The translations under genes were made by a program, and so were the position numbers. This document shows, in pieces, positions 1 through 8,426 of a stretch of 31,236 nucleotides of DNA. Every line of letters begins with the position of its first letter. Position 1 is the stretch's first letter. The notes beneath the pieces were generated by a model. That model was not told the DNA's origin and did not search any database. It saw only the letters and a list, made by a program, of their open reading frames with translations. The stretch comes from CAZMGT01 sp964565895. GTDB taxonomy: Bacteria; Armatimonadota; Zipacnadia; UBA1398; CAZMGT01. The stretch covers positions 1-31,236 of the forward strand of contig CAZMGT010000047.1 of assembly GCA_964565895.1 (NCBI GenBank), written 5' to 3'.

Positions 1-273
1 GCCGCCTATTGCCGCTATATCGCTCCCCCGTGCGCGCCCGCGGTGTTCGTCTTCGGCCACACGCATCACCCGGAGGACGTATTCCTTGCCAAGCACAACC
101 TCGCCGTGCTAAACCCCGGCTCGTTCCTCACCGGCCCGCTGCCCGAGCGGGGGAGCTTTCTTATCCTTTGCGCCCAGGGCAAGAAGCTCTCAGCAACGCG
201 CGTGGAGATCGGGGGCGCGGGGAGCAAGGTAACCGTGGCCGACATCGCCTGCCGCTCCGTCGCAGAAGTGTGA
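1..273 (+). CDS. Metallophosphoesterase, YfcE/MJ0936-like, C-terminal part (cut by window start)
   Basis: The reading frame is open from base 1 to a TGA stop and gives about 90 residues. It holds the segment VFVFGHTHHPED, followed some 15 residues later by NPGS. The GHTH metal-binding motif followed by an asparagine-proline-glycine-serine turn is the C-terminal signature of the YfcE/MJ0936 branch of calcineurin-like phosphoesterases, which hydrolyse phosphodiesters with two divalent metals. The N-terminal metal ligands (DxH, GDxxD, NH) lie outside the window. It converges on the minus-strand gene ending at 352, with 78 bp between the stops. The family is a confident call; the substrate is not known, and the protein is probably cytosolic since no export signal can be assessed. 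Confidence 0.85.
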   Translation, partial: AAYCRYIAPPCAPAVFVFGHTHHPEDVFLAKHNLAVLNPGSFLTGPLPERGSFLILCAQGKKLSATRVEIGGAGSKVTVADIACRSVAEV

Positions 274-351
274 CGACTCCTAGGTTTGCAGCGCGGCGCA
301 CAGAAGTGCGACACACAGCCGAGGCAAAGCGCGCGCCCGCCGCAGCGGCGG

Positions 352-2679
352 CTATTGCGGCTTTTCCCTGGAGCTTGACGCGAGAAACAGCCGGTCGATC
401 TTCGTCCCGTCCTCGCGCACACGAAGCTCAACGCGCACCTCGCCCTTGGGAAGGTAAAACGCGGTCGGCTCTGCGCTGCGGTTTAGCGCCACGGGCGCCC
501 ACTGCCAGGACTTGTGCACGCCCGTGTGCCACTCGCCGACGACGGTTGTCTCAGCGGCTTCAACGCGAACATAAAACGAGTCGTCCTGCGGCGTGGGGGC
601 GAGCACGCGCCCCCAGAGGAAGTACTGTCCGGCGCGAGCGACGTCCAGCCGCCACACAGCCCTTCCGCTCCCGGTGCGCGCCTCGCCTATGGCCCCGGGC
701 ATCCAGACAAACCTCCCGCCGGACGCTCGCTCATCGCGCCCGACGACCATTTGGGGCAAGATGGCACCCTGCTCCGCCTCCCAAAAGACGCCCGCACCCA
801 TGCGCGGGACACGGACCACCGGGCCCCCGCGCAGGGCTGCGATGAACGAGCGCACGGGCTCCACGGCCTCGAGCAGCGGCCGGCCGATATCGCGCCCGTC
901 TAGCTCGAGCACGGCCTCGCTGGGGCGCGGGAGAAGCTCCTCCGGCTCGCGAAACGGCTCGCGCGCGCAAAGCGAGACGGGCCCCGCCTCGCCCTCGACC
1001 GACGCGCGGACCAGGCCGCCTTGCGCCGAAACACTGCCCTGCGCCGCGGAAAACCGCTTGCGCCAGGCGGCAAACGCGCCGTCGCCCTCTAACCCCCCGC
1101 CGATGCGAACCCAGAGTACCGCCGCGGCCAGGCTTTGCTCCACCTGCCGCGGGGTGCCCGCGTAATGCGTCGCGGAAAGCCGCACCGCGCCATAAGGGTT
1201 GCCGTCGTCAACGAGGGCAAGCTCCACCGCGCCGCCGGCAACGTCTCTCGCCCAGAGGACCCTAACGCCGACTGCGGCACCGCCCTTGCGCAGGCACAGC
1301 GCCTCGCCCAGGGCCACCGAGATGCGCTTGGGCTCCCCTTGGCCAAAGCGCACGCGCCTTTGCCCCAGCCAAAACTCGTCTGCCCCACGGGGCATGACGA
1401 AGTGCGACTGAACGGTGGCGAGCGGCTGGGGGAGGTCGCCTGGCCGATAGACGACAAGCGCTAACGCGTCGGTCGCCCGCTGGGCCGCGCAAAAGAACGG
1501 GCGCAGGTGCAGCGCCTTGTGGTGTGGCCCCTTGCCGGCGAGGATTTTCTTTTTCCCATACGGGTCCCCTCGCGCGTCGGGAATGAAGTAGCAGCGGGGA
1601 AAGCTCCAGCCGCCGGGGAGGTCCACGGTCAGCGGGAGATCCATCGGGCCATAGTTTGCCCCGGAGGCGCTCAGCGTGGCCTCGGCTAACAGGTAGTGCG
1701 TGCGCGACTGATACCACGCCGGCCCCCAGCTCTGGCGGACGAGCCGGGGAAAGCGCCGACACAGCTCCCTCAACTGCTCCGGCGGGCGCCAGCGCGCGAG
1801 CGCGGGATAAACCGCCGTAGCGCCTCCGCGGGGCGCGCCTGCAAGCCAGCCAAACGCCCAAAGGTGCGTCTCCAGCGGCCCCGTGCCCAACAGATAGCGA
1901 TAGTCGCGGCTGTGCGCGCCGGCAAGCCGCTGGGCTGGGGGAAACCAGTTCGCGGCAACGTCGGTCCACAGAAGCCGAAGCAGCGCCCGCGCCTGCTCCC
2001 GCCCCTCCGCGCGCTGGCAAAAGGCCTCGATTAACTCCAAGCAGTCCAAGTCCACGCCGTAGTATGTCGGGCTGCAGTATTCGTGCGTGCCGTTCTCCCA
2101 GACGTCCACGAGCACGTTGGCCAGGCGCGCATAGCCCTCGTCGGCCACTTCGCGCTTGCCCAGGGCCTCGCCGAGCAAGATCAGGTTCTCGGCGTTCATG
2201 AGGGCAATGTTCGTGTAGCTCGGGCGCACGCGGTGGCGCAAGCAGCCCTCGATTGCGTACTCCAAGATCTCCCGCAGCGCTTCGCGCGCCCGTCTAGGCA
2301 GGGCATTTTTGTGGCGCAGCCAAATCAACGCCCCGCTTTGCATGCAAAACTCCACGGCGTTAAAGTCCATTACTCGCTCGTCGGGCCAATACCAGCGAAA
2401 GTTGCCGTAGCCGCGGCTTTTGCGGTCGCGGTCCTGAAATTGCGCGGCGAGCTCGAACAGCCGGGGCAAGCGGTCGAGCTGTTCGCCCGCCTCGCATAGG
2501 GCCAGGGCACAGACGAACAGCTCGCGCGCGCTAAGCCGCTCCGGCGCTTGCTCGACCTTGCGCCACGTGCTTTGCGCAGCCTGCGCGGCATAGCGGACGA
2601 TTTGCTCGCGCGTCGGCCCCTGCGCCGCGGCGCTCGCGCCGAGGAGGGTACCGGCCAGGGCAAGTATCGCGGCGCGCAT
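352..2679 (-). CDS. Secreted lyase-like protein with C-terminal carbohydrate-binding-like domain
   Basis: 775 residues. The ATG follows a GGAGG site 6-7 nt upstream, 27 nt after the GH4 stop, so it is the last gene of a three-gene operon. Residues 1-19 form a Sec signal peptide ending ASAAAQG. The first ~330 residues are helical with many aromatic and acidic residues (for example FRWYWPDERVMDFNAVEF and EYCSPTYYGVDLDCLELI), reminiscent of the alpha/alpha toroid of alginate lyase and heparinase II/III-like proteins. A beta-rich middle follows. The last ~135 residues begin FWEAEQG and end with a GTKIDRLFL segment, a pattern seen in carbohydrate-binding-like beta-sandwich domains of large secreted proteins. 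Context with GH4 supports exported polysaccharide degradation. No catalytic residues could be assigned, so lyase activity is inference; an exported binding protein is the main alternative. Confidence 0.65.
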   Translation of the reverse strand: MRAAILALAGTLLGASAAAQGPTREQIVRYAAQAAQSTWRKVEQAPERLSARELFVCALALCEAGEQLDRLPRLFELAAQFQDRDRKSRGYGNFRWYWPDERVMDFNAVEFCMQSGALIWLRHKNALPRRAREALREILEYAIEGCLRHRVRPSYTNIALMNAENLILLGEALGKREVADEGYARLANVLVDVWENGTHEYCSPTYYGVDLDCLELIEAFCQRAEGREQARALLRLLWTDVAANWFPPAQRLAGAHSRDYRYLLGTGPLETHLWAFGWLAGAPRGGATAVYPALARWRPPEQLRELCRRFPRLVRQSWGPAWYQSRTHYLLAEATLSASGANYGPMDLPLTVDLPGGWSFPRCYFIPDARGDPYGKKKILAGKGPHHKALHLRPFFCAAQRATDALALVVYRPGDLPQPLATVQSHFVMPRGADEFWLGQRRVRFGQGEPKRISVALGEALCLRKGGAAVGVRVLWARDVAGGAVELALVDDGNPYGAVRLSATHYAGTPRQVEQSLAAAVLWVRIGGGLEGDGAFAAWRKRFSAAQGSVSAQGGLVRASVEGEAGPVSLCAREPFREPEELLPRPSEAVLELDGRDIGRPLLEAVEPVRSFIAALRGGPVVRVPRMGAGVFWEAEQGAILPQMVVGRDERASGGRFVWMPGAIGEARTGSGRAVWRLDVARAGQYFLWGRVLAPTPQDDSFYVRVEAAETTVVGEWHTGVHKSWQWAPVALNRSAEPTAFYLPKGEVRVELRVREDGTKIDRLFLASSSREKPQ

Positions 2680-2706
2680 GTGCTTCCTCCGCTCCTTCCG
2701 CTGGGC

Positions 2707-4137
2707 CTACTGCTCCTCCGTGCCCTCGGCGAGCTTGGCGAAGCGGTGGGCGATGACCAACGCGGGGTCGAGGGGCACCTCGACGCCGACCGTGCCCTTG
2801 GGGATGGAGATCGTCGGTTTGGGGGCAAGTGTTTTTCCCTCAAACTGGGGGAGCCACTGCTTTTCCGCCTCGAGCATCTCGCGCGTCATCTCCCGCGCTT
2901 CGGCTAGGGTAAGCACCGCGGAGGTCAGCGGATCCATGGCAATGGCGCAAAACGCCAGCTCCGGGTCGCCGCTCAGCGCGGCCTCCACGGCCAGACCCTG
3001 CACGGTAACGTTGCTCTGGCACAGGGCCGCGCACTGCGGGGGCAGGTCGCCGACCACCGTGGGGTGCAGGCCCATGCGGTCCGCGTAAATGGGAACCTCG
3101 ACGCAGCAGCCTTGGGGCAGGTTGGTGATATAGCCGTCGTTGCGCACGTTGCCGTTAAAGCGAAAGATCTTGTCCGTCTCCATGGCCTCGATGATCCACG
3201 AGCAGTACTCCGCGCTGCGCGGGGGCAGCTCCGTGGGCTCCTCGGCGAGGGGGTCGGTGTCCTTGTACTTCTCCGCCACGCGGCGGCACCACTTGTAATA
3301 TGCGCCGGATTCTCCGCCGAAGTCCGGCTGGTCGCAGTAAAGCTCAAGCGCGCGCTTTTTGCTCCTAAACCAGGGGACATATTCGGAAAGGTGCCCCGTG
3401 CTTTCCGTCATGAAGTAGCCGAAGTGGCGCATCACTTCGCAGCGCACCTTTTCGTTAATGTAGTACTCCGGCTTCTCGCAGTTCGCCTTAAGCCGGGGAT
3501 AGAGGTCCTCGCCGTCCTTCTCGAGCTTCAAAAACCACGCCATGTGGTTTATCCCGGCGCAGAGGAAGTCTATGTCCTCCTTCTTCTCGCCAACGTAGCG
3601 GGCGATGAGGTCGAGCGTCGTCTGCACCCCATGGCACAGGCCGACGAACTGCACGCACGTTTCGCGGCCCAACGCCCAGCAGCACGGGGCCATGGGGTTG
3701 GCGTAGTTCATCACCAGCGCGTCGGGGCACAGCTCCTCGACGTCCTTGGCGATATCCACGAGCACGGGAATCGTGCGCAGCGCGCGAAACACCCCGCCCG
3801 GCCCCAGCGTGTCGCCAATGCACTGGTCTACGCCGTAGTTAAGCGGAATTTCGTAGTCGAGCTGAAACGCGTCTACCCCGCCGATTTGGATCATAATGAT
3901 CACATAGTCGGCGTCGGCGAGAGCTTCGCGCCGGTCTGTTGTCGCGTACACTTGGGCGGGAAGATCGTTGTCCGCGATTACCCGCTTGAGGTAGCTCTCG
4001 ACCTTGGCCAGCTTGGTCATTGTCGGGCTCATTAACGCCAGCGTGCTCTCGCGCAGGGCCTCGGTGGCCAAAATGTCTACGGAAAGCGTCTTGCTGAAAA
4101 TAATGCTCCCCGCGCCGATCATCGCGATCTTGGGCAT
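2707..4137 (-). CDS. GH4 family NAD-dependent alpha-glycosidase (MelA/AglA-like)
   Basis: 476 residues from the ATG preceded by GGAGGGTGAGG; an upstream in-frame start at 4188 has no such support. The N-terminus is a Rossmann fold (AMIGAGSIIFSK, residues 5-16) for NAD. GH4 hallmarks follow: GPGGVFRAL at 112-120, NYANPM at 144-149, CHG at 168-170 and GINHMAW at 195-201. In characterised GH4 enzymes the Cys of CHG and the His of the later motif bind the catalytic Mn2+, and hydrolysis proceeds by oxidation at C3 and elimination, in the cytoplasm. Length matches the family. It lies 82 nt after the creatininase-like gene and 27 nt before the secreted lyase-like gene. Family members act on alpha-galactosides, alpha-glucosides, alpha-glucuronides or phosphorylated sugars; which one applies here cannot be told. 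Confidence 0.93.
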   Translation of the reverse strand: MPKIAMIGAGSIIFSKTLSVDILATEALRESTLALMSPTMTKLAKVESYLKRVIADNDLPAQVYATTDRREALADADYVIIMIQIGGVDAFQLDYEIPLNYGVDQCIGDTLGPGGVFRALRTIPVLVDIAKDVEELCPDALVMNYANPMAPCCWALGRETCVQFVGLCHGVQTTLDLIARYVGEKKEDIDFLCAGINHMAWFLKLEKDGEDLYPRLKANCEKPEYYINEKVRCEVMRHFGYFMTESTGHLSEYVPWFRSKKRALELYCDQPDFGGESGAYYKWCRRVAEKYKDTDPLAEEPTELPPRSAEYCSWIIEAMETDKIFRFNGNVRNDGYITNLPQGCCVEVPIYADRMGLHPTVVGDLPPQCAALCQSNVTVQGLAVEAALSGDPELAFCAIAMDPLTSAVLTLAEAREMTREMLEAEKQWLPQFEGKTLAPKPTISIPKGTVGVEVPLDPALVIAHRFAKLAEGTEEQ

Positions 4138-4219
4138 GTTCCTCACCCTCCCGTGAGCCAAACTCGCCGCGCGCCGCCGAGCGCCCAACCGCCGCCGCAG
4201 GCGACCCTCGCGCGGCGCG

Positions 4220-4948
4220 CTATATCCCTTCCAGCGCGTTGCGGATCTCGCGCTCCGCGCGCTGAAGCACGAGCTCCAGCCGGCGCTGCGCCTCCTCGGG
4301 CGTTACCTCGGCGCGCACGTCGCGCTTGAACTCGAACTGAAAGCTGGGCAGCTCAAACCCATGGCGCTCGCGCTCCGGGGGCAGCTCGTAGCGCGGAATA
4401 TCCTGCACGCCAAGCGTAAACCGCTCCAGACGCACGCGCTCGGGGAAATGAGCCATAACCATGGCCGTCTCCCACGGCCCGCCGTGGTCGCCCCGATGGC
4501 CCAGGTCGGCGACGAGCCGCCAGTCCGAAAGGTAGAGCACGCGCGCCCCGCCGCGGGCGTTAAACTTGCGCGTCGCCTCGCCCAGCGTCTCCTCCTGGAC
4601 TTCGCCCCCGTGCCCTGCGAAAAGCACGATTACCTTCGCCCCGATCTTCTCCAGCTCGGCGAAGATCTCGAGTAGCGCCCGGCTCACTAGCTCGTGGCTA
4701 AACGTAAGCGTGCCCAAAAATGTGCTAAACCCCGGCCGGCCGAGGTAGAGCATGGGCAAGACAACGCCCCCGATGCGCTGGGCGAGCTTTACGCAGTGCG
4801 CGTGAACCTTAATCGCGTCCGTGCCTAACGGCAGGTGGTCGCCGTGCCACTCCAGCAGCCCTGCGGGCAAAAACGCCAGGGGAACGGCGCTCAGCCGCTC
4901 TTGCACATCGCGCGGATAGAGAAACTCATAGCGCACCTCGTCGGTCAT
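4220..4948 (-). CDS. Creatininase-family amidohydrolase
   Basis: 242 residues; ATG with AGGAGGGG about 6 nt upstream. The creatininase fold signature PAGLLEWHGDHLPLGTD spans 28-44, placing metal ligands at E33, H35 and D44. AGHGG at 111-115 gives the fourth ligand H113, and GDHGGPWETA at 153-162 corresponds to the family HAGxxETS segment, with the usual small-residue/acid pattern altered to H-G-G-P-W-E. The family hydrolyses cyclic or linear amides (creatinine, mycofactocin precursor, formamidopyrimidines), and many members in saccharolytic bacteria sit beside sugar genes without a known substrate. It is the first gene of the operon with GH4 and the secreted lyase-like gene, so a role in processing an amide-containing sugar is possible but unproven. 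Creatinine as the real substrate is unlikely given this context. Confidence 0.88.
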   Translation of the reverse strand: MTDEVRYEFLYPRDVQERLSAVPLAFLPAGLLEWHGDHLPLGTDAIKVHAHCVKLAQRIGGVVLPMLYLGRPGFSTFLGTLTFSHELVSRALLEIFAELEKIGAKVIVLFAGHGGEVQEETLGEATRKFNARGGARVLYLSDWRLVADLGHRGDHGGPWETAMVMAHFPERVRLERFTLGVQDIPRYELPPERERHGFELPSFQFEFKRDVRAEVTPEEAQRRLELVLQRAEREIRNALEGI

Positions 4949-5051
4949 ACGACCCCTCCTCGGCGGCTATTTCTTCGCCGCGCGCGCCGCCCCCTCGGCA
5001 CAAAGGGGAACATCGCCCGCGCCACGAACCTCCGCCCCAGGAGGGATGACA

Positions 5052-5282
5052 ATGGACGGAAAAGCAGGCGACGTGACCCTTAAGCTGTTGCTCGCGCTGA
5101 CCATCGTGCTTCTCCTGGCGAACCTCGTCGTCCTGCTCAGCCGGCCGGCAACCGCTGCGGATGTCGTCGGCCGCTACGCCATCTCCGCGTTTGCCTGGGT
5201 CGAGCCCGACGGCGACGTAGACAGCGGATACTATGTCATCGACACCACGAGCGGCAGCGTAAGCTCCTACAACGCGCCCTAG
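5052..5282 (+). CDS. Small single-pass membrane protein, unknown function
   Basis: 76 residues. The second of two in-frame ATGs is chosen because AGGAGGG (5039-5045) then sits 6-7 nt upstream; the first ATG abuts the site. After a short polar start (MDGKAGDVT) there is one hydrophobic segment of about 20 residues (LLLALTIVLLLANLVVLL), then an outward-facing tail of about 45 residues with a GYYVIDTTSGSV stretch. That tail resembles the short strand-turn-strand 'VIDT.TG.V' tails of small anchored proteins seen in Planctomycetota-like genomes, whose function is not established. The next gene starts about 26 nt downstream, so the two are probably co-transcribed. It is divergent from the creatininase operon. 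Coding status is supported by the ribosome site and the signal-anchor layout; function is unknown. Confidence 0.65.
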   Translation: MDGKAGDVTLKLLLALTIVLLLANLVVLLSRPATAADVVGRYAISAFAWVEPDGDVDSGYYVIDTTSGSVSSYNAP

Positions 5283-5308
5283 GGGCAGGGCGAGGGGAGG
5301 GGGTGGCC

Positions 5309-5689
5309 GTGGATTACCCCATGCCCTCTATTAAGCGGGTGCTGGGGATGCTCATCGAATCCGGCCGGCGCAAGGCCGCCGACGCCGTCGTCCTCCGCGC
5401 CACCGAGGACCAAATCCTCTGCTTTAGCCGCGTGGGCGACCAGGAGATCGAGGAGCTCCGCGCCCCGCTGGGGATTATGGACCGGCTCGTTGACCTCGTG
5501 CGCGAAATGTCGCTTATGGAGCCCGTGACCGGCCCCGTGGAGAAGGGCACGCTTGTTGTTCCCAAGGCGATGATCGACATCCGCGCGCGGGACGAAGAGG
5601 AGACGTTTGTGCGCATGCCGCTGTCGCTTCTCGACCAAGGGCCGATGCGCGAGATCGTTATCGAAGTCGGCCTGGCCGAGGAGGACTAG
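5309..5689 (+). CDS. Small protein resembling the N-terminal part of PilB/GspE secretion ATPases
   Basis: 126 residues from GTG at 5309, which has GGAGG 8 nt upstream; another GTG at 5303 is too close to that site. The order of features (a helix IKRVLGMLIESGRRKAADAVVL, a strand pair, then PLGIMDRLVDLVREMSL and a QxG-like PVEKGTLVV) is reminiscent of the substrate-side domain of PilB/GspE/PilT ATPases, where a helix is followed by ASDIHI, an RxR strand and a second helix. There is no Walker A or B motif, so it could not be an ATPase. The resemblance is weak and is inference only. It lies 26 nt after the small membrane protein, suggesting a two-gene unit. Its TAG stop shares the CTAG at 5686-5689 with the stop of the opposing gene. 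Confidence 0.6.
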   Translation: MDYPMPSIKRVLGMLIESGRRKAADAVVLRATEDQILCFSRVGDQEIEELRAPLGIMDRLVDLVREMSLMEPVTGPVEKGTLVVPKAMIDIRARDEEETFVRMPLSLLDQGPMREIVIEVGLAEED

Positions 5690-6507
5690 CCGGCGCCGGG
5701 CGGCTCGAGCCTGGCCAACATCTCGTTAAGCTGGCGCACGCCGTCGAGCATAAGCTCCGGCGAGCCCCAATGCTCAATGCTTGCGCAGCCGTCGAACCCG
5801 TCGGCAAGCACCGCGCGAAACACCTCGGCATAGCGCAGCTCGGTATCGCCCACGGTGCTCATGTTTTTTTGGGAGTTAGGCTTTATGTGCATGTGGCGCA
5901 CGTAGCCGCGGATGAGCTGGTAGCCATCGGGAAAGGGCACCTCGCCCGCGGCCAAGCCGTTGCGCACATCCCACACCACGCCCAGGGCCGGGCTTTCGCC
6001 CAGGGCCTCGAGAACCACGCGCACCTCGGCGCACGTGCCCGTCATCGTCGCCGGCTCCGTCTCCAGGCAATAACACACGCCCTCGCGCTCGGCTGTTTCG
6101 ATAATCGGGCGGAGCTTGCGCGCGATGTCCGGGAGGTAGCGCTCGAGGTTCGGCCGCCGGCCTTGCTCGCGCTGCGGGTTCCAAAAGGCAAAGCCACGGA
6201 TAAGCGTTACCCCGAGGGCGTGGGCCAGCTCGCACATCCGCTCGAAGCAGCGTAGGTGACGCTCATACTCCTCCTCGCTATATAGCTCGCACTTGCCCAC
6301 AGGCGAGGCGATGCACGCCACGCGCGCGTCGAACCGCTCGAGCACCTCGCTCATGCGGCGCATATCGTCGTAGGTGCAGTTGGCCACGTTTCTGCCCCAA
6401 ATGCCGCCGCGCAGCTCGATCTCCCGCGCCCCGGCCTCCACGCACCGGCGCACAGCCTCGGCGAAGTCCTTGGAGATCTCATCGGCAAAGACGCAGGGGC
6501 GAATCAC
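5686..6507 (-). CDS. Sugar phosphate isomerase/epimerase (xylose-isomerase-like TIM barrel)
   Basis: 273 residues from GTG at 6507, chosen because GGGAGGAG lies about 6 nt upstream; an ATG farther out has no such site and adds a basic, unconserved stretch. The protein has the AP-endonuclease-2/xylose-isomerase-like barrel: FADEISKDFAEAVRRC at the start, EIELRG, a CLETEPATM strand with the metal-ligand Glu, VVWDVRNG with the ligand Asp, VRHMHIKP with the ligand His, and SIEHWG with a final Glu. These positions match the Mn/Co-dependent ketose epimerase and hexulose-phosphate isomerase group. It is divergent from an enolase-superfamily gene, with a palindrome in between, which suggests a shared sugar pathway and shared control. 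The substrate is unknown; inosose isomerase or ketose 3-epimerase activity are both possible. Confidence 0.85.
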   Translation of the reverse strand: MIRPCVFADEISKDFAEAVRRCVEAGAREIELRGGIWGRNVANCTYDDMRRMSEVLERFDARVACIASPVGKCELYSEEEYERHLRCFERMCELAHALGVTLIRGFAFWNPQREQGRRPNLERYLPDIARKLRPIIETAEREGVCYCLETEPATMTGTCAEVRVVLEALGESPALGVVWDVRNGLAAGEVPFPDGYQLIRGYVRHMHIKPNSQKNMSTVGDTELRYAEVFRAVLADGFDGCASIEHWGSPELMLDGVRQLNEMLARLEPPGAG

Positions 6508-6528
6508 CCTCGCTCCTCCCTCGCGAGA

Positions 6529-6546
6529 CCTGTGCCGCGGCACAGG
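6529..6546. promoter_or_regulatory. Perfect 18-bp palindrome between divergent genes, candidate operator
   Basis: The sequence CCTGTGCCGCGGCACAGG is its own reverse complement over all 18 bases. It is centred about 30 nt upstream of the isomerase GTG start and about 150 nt upstream of the dehydratase start. Size and symmetry fit a site for a dimeric LacI-, GntR- or DeoR-like regulator, but no regulator gene is adjacent and no second copy was seen. It could also form an RNA hairpin in the isomerase leader. Confidence 0.4.
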
Positions 6547-6687
6547 CTAGCCGCTTGTGCATTTCTCTTGCATCTCCCGGCGGTCCTTGCTCGCCCGTCC
6601 TGTGCTTGCCGTGCAGGAGCCTGCCCCCGGCCGGCGAACAGAGCGATGTGTCGCCCAGACGAGGGCGCGTGAGCGAGGTGGTGCGCT

Positions 6688-8073
6688 GTGCTGAGCGATG
6701 TTCGCGTCGTTGAGGTCCAGCCGGAGTTTACCCACGAAATAGCGCGCACGCCGCTGAAGTTTGGCGCGGTGGTTATGGATCGGGTAACGTTTTTCCGCTG
6801 CCGGGTTGTCGTGGAGAACGGCCGGGGGCAGACGGCGGAGGGCTTCGGCGGCATCTTCCTCGCCGACTTTTGGGGCTTCCCCAGCAAAGTCGTGCCCCAC
6901 GAGCAGCGCGACCAAGCGATGCGCCTCGTCGCCGAACGCTACTGCCAAACGATCGCCGACTACGGCCAATTCGCGCACCCCATTGCCATTTTCATGGAGC
7001 ACGAGCAAGCTCTGCGCGAGATCAACCGCGCTGTGTGCCAGGAGCTGGGCCTAGCTGAGCAAATGCCCTTTCTCGGGGCGCTAATTTGCGCCGCGCCTGT
7101 GGACGCCGCAATTCACGATGCGTTTGGCAACGTAAACGGAATTTGCTCCTACGACGGCTATGGGCCGGAGTTCATGGACTGGGACCTCTCCCGCTATCTC
7201 GGCCCGGAGTTTAGGGGAAAATACCCCGCGCAGTACATCCGCGACCATTTCCTCCCCGAGATCCCCGTGTTCCACCTCGTGGGCGGGCTAGACAAGCTTA
7301 CCGAGAGCGAAGTGGACGAGTCCGATCCCCAAGATGGCCGGCCCAACTCGCTCGAGGCCTGGATCCGCCAAGACGGGGTGTTTTGCCTCAAGGTAAAGCT
7401 CCGCGGCAACGACATGGAGTGGGACCTCGAGCGCACCCTCGCCGTGCACGAAATCGGCGTGCGCGAGCTGGAAAAGCTCGGCCGCAACGAGCTCTACATG
7501 AGCCTGGACACCAACGAGCAGTGCCACACGCCGGAGTATATGATCGAGCTTCTGCAGCGTCTGCGCGAGCGCTCGCCGCAGGCGTTTGACGACGTGTTGT
7601 ATATCGAGCAGCCCACGGAGCGCGACCTTTGCGCGCGGCGGTTCGACATGCGCCCGCTGGGCAAGCTTAAGCCGGTGATCGTGGACGAAAGCCTGACCGA
7701 TCTCGAGAGCTTCGAGCTCGCCCGTGAGCTGGGGTGGACGGGCATCGCCTTAAAGACGTGCAAGGGGCACTCCGCGGACCTGCTTTTTGTCGCCAAGGCC
7801 AGCGAGGCGGGCATGCCCTATACCGTGCAGGACCTAACCAACCCCAGCCTAGCGTTGATCCACAGCGTCGGTCTTGCTGCTAGACTATATACGATAAAGG
7901 GCGTCGAAGCGAACAGCAGGCAGTTTTTCCCCGAGAGCACGCGTCCCGGAGAGCGAGAGGTCCACGGAGCGATCTTTAACGTACGCAACGGTGTCGCACG
8001 CACGGCAAGCCTGCAGGGTACCGGCCTGTGCTATCAGATGGACCGCATCCGCGCGCTGGAGCAGTCGGCGTAG
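6688..8073 (+). CDS. Enolase-superfamily (mandelate racemase/muconate lactonizing type) enzyme
   Basis: 461 residues from GTG at 6688 with AGGTGG 6 nt upstream. An N-terminal capping domain (about 1-190) precedes the (beta/alpha)7-beta barrel. The superfamily catalytic set is visible: KVK at 235-237, metal ligands D274 (SLDTNE), E307 (YIEQPTE) and D333/E334 (VDESLTD), and a second lysine on a later strand at K356 or K359 (LKTCKGH). These abstract a proton next to a carboxylate and stabilise the enediolate on Mg2+, so the reaction is a sugar-acid dehydration or epimerisation, or a related step, in the cytoplasm. It is longer than typical ~370-residue members, with an enlarged cap containing cysteines. 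Divergent from an isomerase, so a joint sugar-acid pathway is likely. Substrate is not assignable by eye. Confidence 0.87.
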   Translation: MLSDVRVVEVQPEFTHEIARTPLKFGAVVMDRVTFFRCRVVVENGRGQTAEGFGGIFLADFWGFPSKVVPHEQRDQAMRLVAERYCQTIADYGQFAHPIAIFMEHEQALREINRAVCQELGLAEQMPFLGALICAAPVDAAIHDAFGNVNGICSYDGYGPEFMDWDLSRYLGPEFRGKYPAQYIRDHFLPEIPVFHLVGGLDKLTESEVDESDPQDGRPNSLEAWIRQDGVFCLKVKLRGNDMEWDLERTLAVHEIGVRELEKLGRNELYMSLDTNEQCHTPEYMIELLQRLRERSPQAFDDVLYIEQPTERDLCARRFDMRPLGKLKPVIVDESLTDLESFELARELGWTGIALKTCKGHSADLLFVAKASEAGMPYTVQDLTNPSLALIHSVGLAARLYTIKGVEANSRQFFPESTRPGEREVHGAIFNVRNGVARTASLQGTGLCYQMDRIRALEQSA

Positions 8074-8312
8074 GGGAGACCGCCCCGAACACGGCACCTG
8101 TCGCGCCACTGGGCGCTGCTTCCAGCCCGCGCCCCGCAGCCCTGGCGAGCTCTCGCCCCGCCCACCGGCAAGGGTATTTGCAACTGCGCCCGTTACATCT
8201 TGCAGCACCTGAGGGCAAACTGTGAAAGATCGTTAACTTGCCTGCACCACCTCCGGGCAACGGGGAACGCCGCGCTCGCCCCAAGGGAATATACAAAGTG
8301 GCGGCGCGAATT

Positions 8313-8426
8313 ATGGCTGTGCGAGCGTCGATTATTACGTTCTTGCTTCCCTGTCTGGTGATAACCGTCGGGTTATCTGCGTTTGGCTGGAGAGGGTTGC
8401 GAGGTTCCGCCGTGGTGGGAGCGTGA
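8313..8426 (+). CDS. Possible 37-residue membrane leader peptide (uncertain)
   Basis: ATG at 8313 opens a 37-codon frame with one hydrophobic segment, ASIITFLLPCLVITVGL, followed by a basic tail, ending TGA at 8424-8426, a few bases before the kinase start. Its stop overlaps a GTG (8423) in the kinase frame as GTGA, a layout often seen with translational coupling. The ribosome site is weak (GGCGG-like), and in GC-rich DNA a frame this short can arise by chance. Confidence 0.2.
   Translation: MAVRASIITFLLPCLVITVGLSAFGWRGLRGSAVVGA
8360..8377. promoter_or_regulatory. 7-bp inverted repeat with 4-nt spacer, candidate operator or hairpin
   Basis: GATAACC at 8360-8366 and GGTTATC at 8371-8377 are perfect inverted copies separated by GTCG. 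The repeat lies about 55-70 nt upstream of the kinase start and is more AT-rich than its surroundings, which fits either a protein-binding site or a small RNA hairpin. It falls within the possible leader ORF. Confidence 0.35.

Noticed and set aside
337..351. CCGCCGC-A-GCGGCGG palindrome between convergent genes as a terminator
   Set aside because: It is GC-rich and self-complementary but lacks a T-tract on either strand, so no terminator is claimed.
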